Shown here piece after piece: positions 35,176-48,155 of a stretch of 64,000 bases of DNA. The notes under the pieces were generated by a model. It had not been told where the DNA came from. It saw only the letters and a program-made list of their open reading frames with translations, and made no database searches. A program made the position numbers and the translations under genes. The stretch is from positions 53,291,136 through 53,355,135 of the forward strand of contig OY720632.1 in assembly GCA_963169105.1 (NCBI GenBank). The letters run 5' to 3'. How positions within the stretch are numbered: the stretch's first letter is position 1; every line of letters begins with the position of its first letter. Origin of the DNA: Ceriagrion tenellum. Taxonomy: Eukaryota; Arthropoda; Insecta; Odonata; Coenagrionidae.

Positions 35176-37429
35176 GCTAGTTCCTTTGCGATACTTTTTA
35201 ATTTTAGGACAATTGCACCTCAAGTCCTCTCATCGCTCTGATGAATTAACCTTAAGATTTGAAATCCGATGTAAAGATTATTGATTATGTAATTTCTCAC
35301 AAGACTATGCATAATATTCATCAACTAGGATATCAGGATGGAAATAGAAATCCTCAAGATTGTCTTCAACTGTTTACTAATGTGAAATTGAAGTCGCAGA
35401 ATGCTTATTTGCAGCATTTTCTCATGCATGTGGATTTAAATACACCTAAATATAAATGGTTTGAATAATTGAATTCATTATAAATCAACAATGTGCATTA
35501 TATTTTTCTATTAAAAATGCATGACATGAAAAAATTGAAGGAATTAGTTTCATTCGAGACATGATAATAAAGCAATGAAAAAATAAAAGTATGTTCAGTG
35601 TTTTGGAATTGACTTTCCTACTATTTGTCGATAAAAAGAAGAAACGATTGAAATGGACGCAACTATTAAAACAAATATTTAAACCGTATGACTAATATAT
35701 TTAAAGTGAGAGATAGATATACAATTTATATTACGGAATACAAAACCCAAGGATACTTGATATGACGTTATTTTCAATCACAGTACCACCCAAAATGTTT
35801 AATCGTCTACGGAATTTCCCACTTCTTACCAGCCACGTTCCATGTTAGGATGTACTGATGTATGATGCATGTAAGTGCTGATTGACTTACGCATAAATAT
35901 CTTTGACTGACATTGAGTGAGTGATCTTATTGTCCAACATGTTCATTCATGCAACCATGTATCTTACTTTGTGTTTATGAGTTTTTTAATCTGTTTAAAA
36001 AGAATTTGCCTGGATGACATCATCATCATCGAATGGTATCCTGCCTACTGGCAGGTCCAAGCATATACCGGGCAAAATGCTACACTATGGACTATATATT
36101 TCTAAATTAGTTCCTCAACTTTCCGTGGAGGGTGAAATTGATTTTATTTGGTGAAAAAATATAAGCTAAAAATGACTAAAATTGCACATTTAGTCATCGG
36201 TTTTATGACTGGTAACTAGCATCATAAGTAAAAGAATATAATTTCCAGTATGACATGAACTCTCTAAGCCTAAACAAGAAACCCATTCTGTCTTTTGTTA
36301 GTGGAAGATACTTTTTCCCAAGAAAAATTATTTTTTCCCAATAAATTGATGAGAATAAAATTTTAAAGTGGCTACTAACCTTAAACGTCTGACGTCAGTC
36401 ACCCGCCGTTGATGTCTCCACCTGCTATCCATTTCTTCCTTGCACAGCTTCAGTTATGATCTTCCTGGTATCCAATTGATATCACCAATTTAAAAAAATA
36501 CCTTCATGACGATTTAGTTTACCTAACTATCATCATGATTTTTAATCCACTGATACTTAAGACCTATTAGCAATTCATTCTGAGGAAAATACACGACTCA
36601 CTTATCGCGAACTATCGTGATCATAAAACCACTGGATATTCACTGCACAAAACACTATTATAATCACACTACGCGTAAATCCAGAAGGCACACAAAACAT
36701 TCGAGTTGAAAAGAAGATGCCTCCAACGCAGCTACACGGTGGCACCTGAAAGTACAAGAGAGAAAAATTAACATTATTCTCCTTTACGCTAGAACAGTAA
36801 TACTGTATTCCTGCAGGATTAAAAATGAATAAACAATTTACAAGCTACCACAAAGAGCTGATTAAGACGACCGAAATTCGAATATATCTGAGCAAAGAAT
36901 ATTCTGAGAATATTTATTTACTTTTTTGTCAATTGAGAAAAGTTAAAAAAATCAAACTCTTTTACATACGTCGTCCTGAGCATCTCATGTCGATCACTTA
37001 AAACAATTAAATCAAAGTATGCATTAATTATTCTTAAGTAACCTCTCGCAACAATAGCACATCCTCATTACATGTACAACAAAATATTTTAAGCTAGATC
37101 AAACGGCATAAGTATAGCATTCAAGTAATCCTTTCACTGCACGTGGGAAATGTGGAAAAATATATATTCTCATGAGCCTATAATCTGAACACACATTCTA
37201 AAAGGATACATATTTTCAAATTTTCCAAGTACTCCATTCCACTTAAATGCTCAACGATCGGATGAACTCTGTATTGAAGGGTTCGGTCAGTTACGCCACC
37301 TTATAAATCGGTCGTTAGTGCGTTCCGGTGGCACCGCTGCACGTTCATACATTACTAATTTGATCTGAAGAAAAAAAAGGATTGTCACTCTCTTAGTTAT
37401 TAGGGCAGTCACAAAAAAGTACCTTCCTG
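35176..37429. other. AT-rich upstream DNA
   Basis: Only short frames (69 codons or fewer) without domains. A 10-bp palindrome CTGACGTCAG lies near 36390. Nothing else was recognised. Confidence 0.45.
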
Positions 37430-38075
37430 TTGAAATGGATGAGAGGAATATCGGGGGGATTACGGGGGGCGGGAGGGGGTGGCCGCGGTCGAAAAAGGGA
37501 GGAGATCTTCCTCAAATGGAGAGATTTCAATCTTTCGCACACCACCTACCAATTTCCCCGTCAACCGAGTGGACGCCATCCACCCATGGCACTCACAATT
37601 GGGCCGTAAAGTCACACTGCTAACATTATTAAGGGAATTCGAATTTACGGGAGCAAAAAGGTCGGGGGAAGCGCACCCGCCCGTTCATTTTTTTCCTCTC
37701 TCTCTCTCTCTCTCCTCCCGTTGAACGGCTTTAAACATTCTATCGTTTTTCAACGAGCTATTCACACAACGGAAAAATTGAAGGGATAACTCGTGAGGAG
37801 ATCATTGGGAGGGATGGGCTGCGAGAGAGGTCGGGAGTTGGTTTGGATTGTGTCTGTGGGTGTGTTTGAGTGTGTGTGACGGAGGATGGGTTGGTCTCTC
37901 TCAGGGCAGTGGGAAAGGGTGGAGGGAAAGGAGACCGCCACAACAAACGCGGAGTTATAAATCGTGAGGCCGGGTATAAATTCCGTGGGGAAGGCTTTTC
38001 GGACCCATTTTGGAGAATGCCCATAAGAAATTCTTCTCGGATCACGGAATGGTCGGTGTAGGAGGAAGATGGAGC
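37430..38075. other. GC-rich island with CT tract
   Basis: Includes a CTCTCTCTCTCTCTCTCTC tract at about 37696-37714 and GT-rich sequence at 37845-37880. Frames on both strands are low complexity. Candidate GAGA-type element. Confidence 0.4.
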
Positions 38076-39929
38076 AGATGAGATAAAAGGTTTCCCTTTA
38101 TTTTCACTCTCGACTCATCTCGGCGTCAATACCCGTTTTTCTTCCTCTCTAATCGGTCGTGCTCTTTCTCTTCTCGGTATGTGGCAGCTTCCGTCTTCAA
38201 TCGACGTTTTCCATTAGCAGGTTACTTGATCCCCCATTCCGTCCACCTTGTATTGAGTTCCATCAAACCTTTATTTCAGCTAAAAATGGGTCACCTTGTA
38301 ATTGTTTTTTCGATGATGGAAGAATATTTCGGTGAAGAAGAATTTTTCCGAAGCAAATTTGCGTAGGTCTATAAAATTATCTTTGGAAACCTTACGAATG
38401 GCACTGATCAAAGAAAACACTGACAGGTGGGCCAGGTGTATTGAAGATACCAGAGGGAAAGATTACATGAAAACCGTTATTCGGAGTATTAATTTGACGG
38501 ACAGGAAAGTTTCTATGGTAATAAAAGAATATGATGAAACTAAAGGTAAAAAAAGAAAGAGGTAGATGCAACTTTTGATCCGGTGCTGACAATAGATACT
38601 CTTCAACATGAGAAAAATGCAGCAGTTTTGTATGCCTGACCCATGCCATGAAAGACTCGAATGATGCGAGTTAATTTATTTCCAACTCAAGTAAATTTAA
38701 CTAATGAAAATTAACATGATCAAACTAACTGAATTATATTTTCAATAAACGTTTTAGTTTTATCCAAATATTGTCCTCGAAAAAATATCTCATATATGTA
38801 TTTCAATATAAAATTAAATATTTCATTTCTGGAACTTAATAATTTACTCTTGATTGTGCAAATGAATATTCTTCTTTTATATTAATTCATTTCTAACAAG
38901 GGTAGTGAATATTGTTAATAGAATTAGATTTTTAAAGTCAGGGTCCACGGAGACCCAGACTTTAAAAATCCAGCCACAATAATTGCTATATCTACTGCAA
39001 CTATATCTACTAAAGACCCACAATAATTACTGTATCATGTTTGGCGAGTACATTCTGCTCACGCAAACTTTGACATGCAGACTGGATGATTTGAAAAATT
39101 AAGAGCCACGCTGTTTTCTTGGACCATTGAATGCGTGAATGAATGAAACCTGAAGAATGATTTCATATAATACATTTTTTTTCTAGACTTTAAAATCTTT
39201 AAACCCTGAAGTATTGATAGCTTGGAAAAAATCCATCAACGATGCTTGAGCCTGAGAAAACAGGAGCAGGTGATTTCTAACATATATTTGATAAAACAAA
39301 TTTAGGCATCACTTCTCATATGGAAATTTCTAATTCACCAATTTCCCCTCCTTGAACAGGTGAGTACCTACTCTGAATAAAACTCAGCTTCCAACCCTAT
39401 TGAACTGCATTCATATACGAATATTTCTTGGTTTCACTCATATTAAACCGGTCAAACTCATTTTCGTACTGAAAATCGCACCTCCTACACAAAAACCCCT
39501 CTTTCTCCCAGGGGAAAAATAGGTGTCAAGCCAAGTGTTGATACCTGCTAAAGAAAAGATGCCCACTTCAATGAAATTCATATCCATCACACACAAATTG
39601 GCGCTAAAGACCAGAGGGAAAAGAATGGATTCGAATGCGAGACAAGAACTTGAGTTGCCGGCAATGATAGAGGATTATGGCGATATAAAAGTTGCTTCAT
39701 TGAATTTTATATGGTCTCTTTACCTTGTTAGAATTGCTGAGAATGATTATTTTTGTCACCTAATCCTTACTCACTGCCAACTTTTTTCGAACCTGGTCTG
39801 CGGCGGAAAGAAAAGTACACTATCAAAAGCACTCCAGTAGATGTAATGAGATTCAACCTTGATGCAAGAAATAGAGATGAGAGGAAAAAAAACTTATTGT
39901 GGTTAAATGAAACAAAGGCAGACTCAAGG
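38076..39929. other. AT-rich upstream DNA with small unidentified frames
   Basis: Plus-strand frames at 38332-38565 (77 codons, Lys/Arg-rich C-terminus), 39523-39840 (105 codons) and 39753-39983 (76 codons) have ordinary amino-acid composition. They might be remnants of mobile elements, but I recognise no family. A hairpin lies at 38927-38970. Confidence 0.3.
38927..38970. repeat. Hairpin, 18 bp with one mismatch, 6-base loop
   Basis: GATTTTTAAAGTC plus GGGTC (38927-38945) pairs with GACCC plus GACTTTAAAAATC (38952-38970), with a single A-A mismatch. No RNA-gene context is seen. Confidence 0.9.
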
Positions 39930-40625
39930 ATGGAGGAAGTTCGTTCCCCCTCCGCGACCGGGATGTCTCCTTGGACGAGGTGACATCAGGATGCGGACGG
40001 CGGCGGAGATAGGACGAGGGTGGCGATGGCGACACTAAATGTGTGGAGGAGAGCGGAGGTTCTGGATGTAAATGGTTTTCCAAGATCGGTGGTTGAGCAG
40101 GCGAGTGGGGGAGGGGGAGGAGGAAGAGGGGGCGTGAAGAAAGAGAGCGAGAGACGGAGAGAGTGTGAATTGAGAGTGGCGCGCGCTTTGCATACAATGC
40201 AGAGACGAGGGAGGCATCTTTGCGACGGGGGCTCCTCGGGACGATGGCGCGCGAGAGCGTGGAGGGGGCGAGGAGCGGTGGTGGGTCGGTGCCCACGGGC
40301 GAGAAATGGAATAAATGAGTGCGGAGAAATACATAAGCAGGAGGGTGAGCAGGATCTCCGCCGCTTGAAGGATTTATTTATCTCCTCTCAGCCTCACTCA
40401 ACCCCCCTCCCTCCGACCCACGGGCAAGGGGTGGCTGGCGGCCTAAAAAGGCATCGCGTCTGGGAGCATGACGAGGCGTCAGACCATTCGCGGGAGGTTA
40501 AATAGTTAGTTTTCTCTGTCGCTCGCAAACCTCGCGGTCTGGGTACGTGATTGGTTGGACACAAGGTTGCCACGATGGACACGAGAGTGGCCGTCGACGG
40601 AGTGCATTCGAGTGGTGCTTGCGAT
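39930..40625. other. Purine-rich GC island
   Basis: The plus strand is G/A-rich at 39995-40290, with GAGAGCGAGAGACGGAGAGAG at about 40143-40163 and mixed sequence to 40620. The 161-codon plus and 147-codon minus frames are composition artefacts. Possible Polycomb/GAGA-type element upstream of Ubx. Confidence 0.35.
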
Positions 40626-41377
40626 GCTAGATATTCTTCATTCTGCCCACTTCACGCAGCAAGCAGTTTTGATTGACCCCGGGAAAACAGAATCTGTAGC
40701 ACAATTTTTTAACCCTGAAATTTATAAATTTCAACGAAAAGGATGCTTATTCACTAAGACCCAATAGCATATTCTACGCAAAAATTTAATAATGAGATAG
40801 CGAATAATAATGAGGTGGCGATATTAGAGTACATTTGTTAATTAGAATTTCAAGAAAACTGACCCTCTTACTCTTATTCGCCATATTATAGAGGCTTTCA
40901 GAACTTATTTTCGTAATAAATAAAATATTTACGAGTGCTTGCTTAATTCATATTAATTTATTGATCACGGAGTAATAAATAAGATTTGCAGTCTCCGCTC
41001 ACAATGAATATTCTAGTAAAATATCCTTTTTATCAATAACCAGCAACTTAAAACGTCTCATCAATGATAGCGTAATATAATGTCATTATTTTCAATTCAT
41101 ATACTTAACAATTTTCATTGACGATTGAATAATTATCGACCAAAATACTTCCCATGAAGATTTACTCAACTTGGATTTTAAAAAAATCACTCTTATGCGA
41201 GAAGAATGAAATAAAAGTTTCTTGCCCGTTTTAAAATGGCCCAATATGTGTTTTTTGTACATGCAATGAGAGTTTTCGATGAATGTGTCATCACCAGACA
41301 GTTTGGGACTCTAGATTGGTATTATTTCTCGGCAACGGCAGAGAAAACGGGATCTATTTCTTTTAAAACTGTGTAAA
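40626..41377. other. AT-rich upstream DNA without features
   Basis: Nothing recognised. Confidence 0.5.
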
Positions 41378-41608
41378 TCAGCGGAATTGGATTGCACTCT
41401 TATTAGCCACTGAACACTTCAGGAATTGCCTCAGCAATTGTACTGATACCATTTGCCTCTGAGCGAGTAGGAACTCCGAGGGACTGTTAACCTCGACGGC
41501 ATATCCATAACGCCGCCTATTTAAAGCGCTGCTACTACTACTGCCACTCCCGTTAGCGCGGCCGATACTATTAACTGAGACGGCAGGCGGAGATGCCAAG
41601 GTTGCCAT
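41378..41608 (-). other. Isolated 76-codon open frame of unknown nature
   Basis: A minus-strand frame begins MATLASPPAV and has a five-Ser run followed by a normal-complexity C-terminal half (LLRQFLKCSV). It sits alone in a GC-moderate island about 14 kb upstream of Ubx. The AGATGGC start context is acceptable. No domain is recognised. It could be a repeat fragment, the 5' end of a non-coding transcript, or chance. Confidence 0.15.
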
Positions 41609-41680
41609 CTCGCGCGGCCCGGTCGAACTACTAGCGTTCGGGAGGAGCAGTTCAGTTGGGTACGAACGTTCAAATGTAGA

Positions 41681-44600
41681 TGAAAATGATTATGGCCTTT
41701 TAAGGAGGAGCAAAGTGCTTACATAATACTCTTAGCACTTTATAAATGTTTTTTTAACATTTTAGTATTATAATTATGAAAAAATACGGATTAACAAAGG
41801 CAGAAACCTTCATTTAGTGAAAAATTACTTTTAATTTTCGAATTTTAACTGGATTACAGTGAAATTATGAGAGCTAGATAGACTATGTAAGGAGTAATAA
41901 TAGGTTGAATTCCATTTTGAAGACATGCTTCATACTTTTAAGCATAGGAATGCACTTTTTTATCAGAGTTAAGGATATAATGCCCGAAATATGCTTTAAT
42001 GCGACGAAAGTGCATTTTAAAATTTATTTAAAGCATTCTGGTATTAGTAAAAATGGCATCTTGCGGATAATGAGTCTATATTGATAGTAATTGTCAAGTG
42101 ATTAATAAGTACGCAATAAGTCTCAAATTGACAATTTGAAAATCTACGTATTTTATGTATTCTCACAGAATATTCCAATATTTGTTTGTGAATGAGAAAT
42201 TAGGAGATGACTCTGCGAAATACGTCATGCGTTACATAGTGGAGGTTAATGATAGTGCACAAAATTCATATTTCAGGAGCAGTAAAATAATTTTTAATGC
42301 TAATCATGATATGTTGCGGAACGTAAGACATGTGTTATATCGTTTTTTCTCAAGAGGTTGCAATATGTTTTCTTAGAAGCAGTAATTTGAAAATAGTAGG
42401 CGGAAAAATTAATGAGAATAATTATAAAGAAAATAAGAACTAAAAATACAAGAAAAATCATGTGGGACAGTAAAGCAAAGACTTGAGTAAGATTAACGCA
42501 GTTGGCTGAAGGGAGACCAACGGGAAGAGCAACAAAACAGTTATCTTTGGATCGGTGGGATATAATTTTGTGCTCATTCATTGCCCACTCACTCCTTCAA
42601 GTGTAATTTATGTTAAAAGTTAATTTTCTAGTTATTTCACCACTATATGACAATATAAAGATACTTTACTAAATGCCAGGTAACACAATTAATTTCTAAC
42701 ACTTTCTCATATTATATGTTCTGAATAGAGAGACCCTTCATCTTTCTTCGGCCGGGCAGCACGTAGGAATAAACTTGCTGTATTTAACAATGCTTTTACA
42801 GAGATGACTTAACTCAGAGTTGCAATAAAAAATAATATACAATTTTATTGAAAATACTTCGAGCATACGGCAAACAGGGTAGAATATTTTGTCATTATTT
42901 AGCACTAATTAAAGTTTTGCCTTCATGATGTGAAGTATCTTAAAGAAAGGTAACATTAAATACGAAAGAAAATAGCCATAATGAGAAATAAATAATAAAT
43001 GCTGAGATTAAAATGGTATTTCTTAACAAAATATTACCATTTTTTGTTCAAAATTTGATTATAAAATTCAATTGTTCCATTAAGAGTATTAGAAATCACT
43101 CATGTTCACACCAACGTAATTAATGTAATTTGGTATTTTTAAAAATATTTTAAAAAACTGAAGTTGAGTCTTTTTATAAACAACAGAATATACTTTTAAG
43201 CAATTTATTGTATAGAAATTTTCACCGTCGTATGTTGCACTGGTAGTTCAATGTAAAAATATTAATTTTGGATACATCAGAAATAAATTTTTATTTTTGT
43301 TCATAAGGAAGGATTTGGTTAAACTATTGAAATTGTAAATCCTACCGGGAATAATTACAATGATCAATATTAAAACGATAATTTAACCAACGATAAAAGT
43401 TGTACATCTGCCAATGGCTATTTTGAGCAAGGAAATAAACCGTATTCAAAGTTTACTGGTCGGGTGTGACTCATATTATGAATTAATAACGACTGTTTTA
43501 GACTATGAGGAGAAGTAAAAATTCATACATCGCACATTATAAATAATTATCACACCAAATTTTTAAATTATGACACTTACACACTGTATAAGTTTACAGT
43601 TCTGTCGTAACCTACCTGATACCCTAGGAATGTTAGAGACGAGGCCCGTAAATAAGAAATTTTCTGCTTAAGTACTGATCTCGGTAATAGCATGAGGGAC
43701 ACAAAAATTTATATTACTCCGAGAGCGTTTCTTCTTCGACCATTATTCAAGTACCACATCAAGTCAAATTGATATTAAAACCATATTGCAGTCCCCTGGC
43801 TTGGGGTATATTTGTTTATTATTTTTCAATAGTGGAATTAAACTACATTTCATGGATTTGCTATTCGTTTCCGTAATATCTGGGAATAGAATATAGTTTA
43901 GATTTCACGAAGGGTTTTTTTCTTGAAATCTCCATTCTGTTAAGTTTGGCACAAGAAAAAGATTCACAAATCCTGAAGGCTGCAGACCTCATGGAGGTGC
44001 TCATGTAGTTTTTTGTTTATGTATTTAAGCTGCGGAATGAGATTAGAATTTACTAAACTGACTGTTATAGCATAATGTAGATGTCAGTATGTTAATTTTC
44101 CATTTAATCGCTCCAATATCCATCTTTCTGGAACACGATAGTGAAATATCTAACGAGTTTTCGCTGTAAAAATTACTACTCCAAAAGCACGAAGTAGTAT
44201 GGCTGAAATAGGGTTAAAACTAAAATAAAATATTACATTCAAGCAAGAAAAATAACTTCTCTCAAAGAAAAGTTTCTGCTCCTCCCCGTAATACTTTTAG
44301 TAGTGGGATAGAGGAGTAATTTGTGACTAACATAGTGAGTCTCATTATTATTCTCTGAGTTTGCTAGAAAAAATGCAAAGACATTGAAGAATATATGGGT
44401 TCTAAGAGACAAATTATCTACCAGAACATAAAGTGCAAACTAAAAACTTTTTACATTTTGAGTCGCATCCTATAATGTGGTTTTACTGGCACGGTATCCT
44501 TTGGATCTACAGACACTACTGGCTCAAGACGTCGACTGAACCTTAAAATGTAGTCAAAAGGTTAAAATAACAAGCTTAACTCATTACTGAAATTTATATT

Positions 44601-44700
44601 TTGATACATTTGAGAAGAAAACCCTCTATCATTTCATAAATTTTTAGTCAATAGAAATACGGCCTCAAGTCTTTGTTGATTTAAGAATTTTAGTCCTCGG
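41681..44700. other. AT-rich upstream DNA
   Basis: No genes or clear repeats. TGATTAAT (Exd-Hox type) lies at 42099-42106. Confidence 0.45.
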
Positions 44701-44859
44701 CAACAATAATGCTATCTAATCTGATCGTATTTATATTTTACTTTTCCTTCAGTCAACTAAGGAGTATGTACAATACACTTGAATTTGGCCAAGTTGTTTT
44801 TATCCCTTTACGTAAATATAATTCTTCTTCGGCGGCCCATGATTTCCCTGGTATTTTCT

Positions 44860-45961
44860 TCATTCTTCCCCGTAAGTACTTAAGTAGACAGTGGAACAAA
44901 ATATGTGATCCACCTTTATTTTTAAGGATTGTGGCTGGTGAAAGGTTCAAGAAAATGATGAAATTTGTCCGATTTGATGACAAAGAAACTAGATCCAACA
45001 GAGAGAGGATGGGTAAATTTTGCCTTGCTTCTAAAGAATGAAATGATTTCATCGAAAATTATTCTACGTTTAACATACCCTCTCAGAACATCACTAATGA
45101 TGTACAGTTGTATACTTAAAAAAGATGCCCTTTCACTTAATTAATGAGTAACACGCCTGACACGCATTATGGCTACTGCTGCAAAAGTGAGGTATATACA
45201 CAATGCTTTCCCCTACCTTAGAAAAGATGAAACGGTACCGTCAGCGTAAAGTGAAGGAGAGACTAGTGCTGCGATTTCTATTCCAGCACTAAGGAATGGA
45301 AGGCCAATGACGACGGATAACATTTCACGTCAGTACATTTACCTCAAGAGCTCAAAACTAGGAGCAGCAGCACTGTGACAACTCGAATCTATCCGTTCAG
45401 GGAGGTATGAACCAACTGCAAAGCAATGTAATCTGCAAATCTGGGGACACCTCTTTCACTTCAAAACAAGTAAAGGCATGCAAGAATGTTCTTATTCTAC
45501 GTAGCTTGCTTACTAGTGTATCTGTATATCTGACAAAAGGAAACTTGAGACTATTATTTAATACAATTAAACAAAAACAGATCGCAAAGTCGAGACCAAT
45601 TGTGTCGTAAATATAGCTTCCTATAGACGGCCTGACGATGATCAGTGTATGTGTTTTTCAGCGTGATTGATTTGGTCATGATAAATGCATGTACGCTCCA
45701 CAGAGCTCAGTATAAGACCAAACTATAAAGATTCTGGATTTTCCTCAGAATCGTCAAATGATTACCACCATATGCTTTGAGTACGATAGTTCTCATGGTA
45801 ACGGGCGAAAGCGTTTCATTCACAAACCAGAAACAATACACAAGTTGCGTCAGGTGGGTCTCTGTAGTAAAAATAGGACAAAAAAATATACGTGGAATGC
45901 AATAAGTACGAGCAAAAATTGTGGAAGGACGAGAAAAACATGTGCGAATATGAGAACATAA
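44860..45961 (+). pseudogene. Degenerate piggyBac-type transposase (DDE superfamily)
   Basis: PiggyBac transposases cut and paste at TTAA targets using a DDE/D catalytic core. Here a frame ending at 45041 contains RFKKMMKFVRFDDKETR, typical of piggyBac/PGBD proteins. A TGA at 45039-45041 stands where a Trp codon is expected. The same frame goes on with NDFIENYSTFN, and ITNDVQL follows, with the first catalytic-position Asp at 45099-45101. Further stops follow, then a shift at about 45200 to a frame carrying NAFPYLRKDE and MTTDN (second Asp at 45316-45318). Another frame then gives GDTSFT and NVLILRSL (45407-45610). A last part (45758-45961) has the Cys/Lys-rich pattern of the C-terminal zinc-finger-like tail. 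Several stops and at least two frameshifts make it inactive. The third Asp region and terminal repeats were not located. The 5' end is approximate; the open frame extends back to 44709 without clear homology. Confidence 0.75.
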
Positions 45962-47960
45962 TTCTTATCTTGAACCGCAGTAACTCTCATGATCTTTCAG
46001 GTTAACTTCATCATTAGACGTTTACGTATGTCGGAGTAATAGCAATCAATTTTGTAGGGACCAGATCAACTCTCAAGCATTTAATTTCCCGCCCATAGAA
46101 GTCCTTTATTTTATCTATTTGTTATCCAGTGAAAACTGAGTAAAGAAAAAGGAAAAATTTGATTATGAAATGTGCTTTCAGGGACCAATTTTACCAAACA
46201 CAATGTAAATCATACTCAGGCATAAAAAACTTTCAGTAAGGTTTGTAGCTGATGGTTGGTTGGATCAGATAGCGATTGAAGAGGCTTGTGCTAAGCTTCA
46301 CTATTGTTTATTGTTCTGATGTCGATACAAGACTGGCTCTCAGGACCAAGGGCTTCAGTAGGTATTTTTATTGATGGCTAGAGGTCTTCAGTTTAATCTG
46401 CATTGCCTTAAAATCTGGAAGGTCGGTGGACGGGCATCAGTTAATAAGAAATATCGCCAGCTGTCAATTGACGATTGGCCGCCTACTATGGGATCACTGT
46501 GCTTTTGTTCTTCATTGCTAATGCAGGCTCATCGTCATGCTGGACGATTGATTGGTGGGATGGTATTTCCTACTATTCCCCTGCTTGCTTCTGTACTATG
46601 GAATTCTGAAGAACAGAATTGTTACTAAAACCATAAAATCATTTCATATACGTGTGCCGGTCAGATATTAGAAAGTAAACATCCACTTGTGGAACGATAT
46701 GTATTTTATGCTAAGGTGAGCAATTATCTCCTATCTTATGAGTGATTTTGCAAACTTTCTGCTATAGAATATGAATTCAAGATCTTTTAGCCAAGCATTC
46801 ACTTATGAATTATTATTCTAAGCAGTAGTCGACCATGTTGCCATTTGTTTTCATAGGTCAAGCGCATATTAATTACCGTTTATTCACAGTAAATAGCTTC
46901 CATTCGGAACGGAACGTCAGCGAATGTGTTGGCTTGACATTTAATTCAAGGCATGCGAGCACGTAATCGAAAGATACATGTGTTATAACTAGAGAGGAGC
47001 AGCAGTTGTATGATAATTAACGGGACTGAAAAATAAGAGTCTAGGTATTACAAATGACCTCATTCTGGTAAAAAAATAGCCGTGAAAATGAGATATAACA
47101 AAATAATAGCCACATAGAAGTAAAAAACGATAGTTCCCGCTGTAAAACTTACAAATTAGCTGGTAAATTATGGTTCAGAAAGTTTACATCATGCTTTTTT
47201 TCAGTACACCTTTCTTTGCTGTTAATTTTAAATGCCCGAAAAAACATGCATACCTAGTAATTACTTATTCATTTATTTCTCCTCCCATCATTGTTTTCAC
47301 AAGAATAAAGTGACGAAAAATGGGCCCAATCAGCTTTACACTAAATAGCTTTGCTTAATCATTTCGTAATACTTATTCATCCGAGATTTCAAAATCATAG
47401 TCCTTCGTGGACACCGCATTCTATTAGCTAAAAGTATTTATGTGAACTATCCTTGTGTTATACACCGAGGCTCATCATCATCAGGACCATGATTATAAGC
47501 ATAATAAAAAGTTGGATGCATTGGATATACTGATCTGATGTTTTACCCGAGTAGAGTTTACTTGAACGTTTTCATCGGGAAAAAAATAGTTTTTAGAAAT
47601 CCAACACTCTTTGCTCCGCAGCTCTTGCTCTCTACAATTCAATGTCTTACAAGGGCATATTCAAATTTGTCTTAATGGATTGTTTTCCTACTTTCACACT
47701 TATTTTACTGGCTGTTCATAGGTTCTCTTTCTGGTTAAATTTCCTCCAGGCTATTCTACTCCCATTTTCTTCCTCCCTTATTCCATTGCAAGTGATTCAA
47801 CTATCCAATTCGTACAATTCATCCTTATTCGTGTCTGACATTCTCCACAGCAATAAGTATTACTTAAAGGAGATTTAAGCACATTGCACCAATGGAAAGA
47901 ACATAAAAGCTCTAAAAGCGTATTTGCAAAAGAGTGTTAACAAGCCTATATTTCAAAAAA
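45962..47960. other. AT-rich DNA downstream of the piggyBac remnant
   Basis: An 85-codon plus frame at 46371-46628 has normal complexity (KKYRQLSIDDWPPTMGS) but no family I recognise. It could be part of another decayed element. The rest shows nothing. Confidence 0.3.
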
Positions 47961-48155
47961 TAGATATACACATTAGATTAAATAAAACTAACTTGGTATA
48001 CTCCACTAGAGATTTATTAACACAACCGGATTTTGACACTTTGTGTCATCTTTAGGTGTCACTTGTAGATGACACGAAGTGTCGTAACCCGGACGTGTTA
48101 ATAAACCTCTAGTTGGAGTATACAAAGTTAGTTTTATTTAATCTAATATGTCTAA
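47961..48155. mobile_element. Fold-back (MITE-like) element, copy C
   Basis: Left arm 47961-48051 and right arm 48067-48155 are long inverted copies, roughly 85-90% identical. The longest shared block is ATTAGATTAAATAAAACTAA; GTATACTCCA, TTTATTAACAC and GACACTT are also shared. A 15-base centre separates them. The right-arm core GATGACACGAAGTGTC matches the equivalent place in the element at 22368-22550, so the two belong to one family. No transposase is encoded; it would need to be mobilised in trans. Confidence 0.85.

Noticed and set aside
48067..48095. A canonical hammerhead ribozyme in fold-back copy C
   Set aside because: GTAA replaces GAAA and GAC replaces the GTC-like triplet, and the CUGANGA box is not intact, so it cannot be called from this copy.
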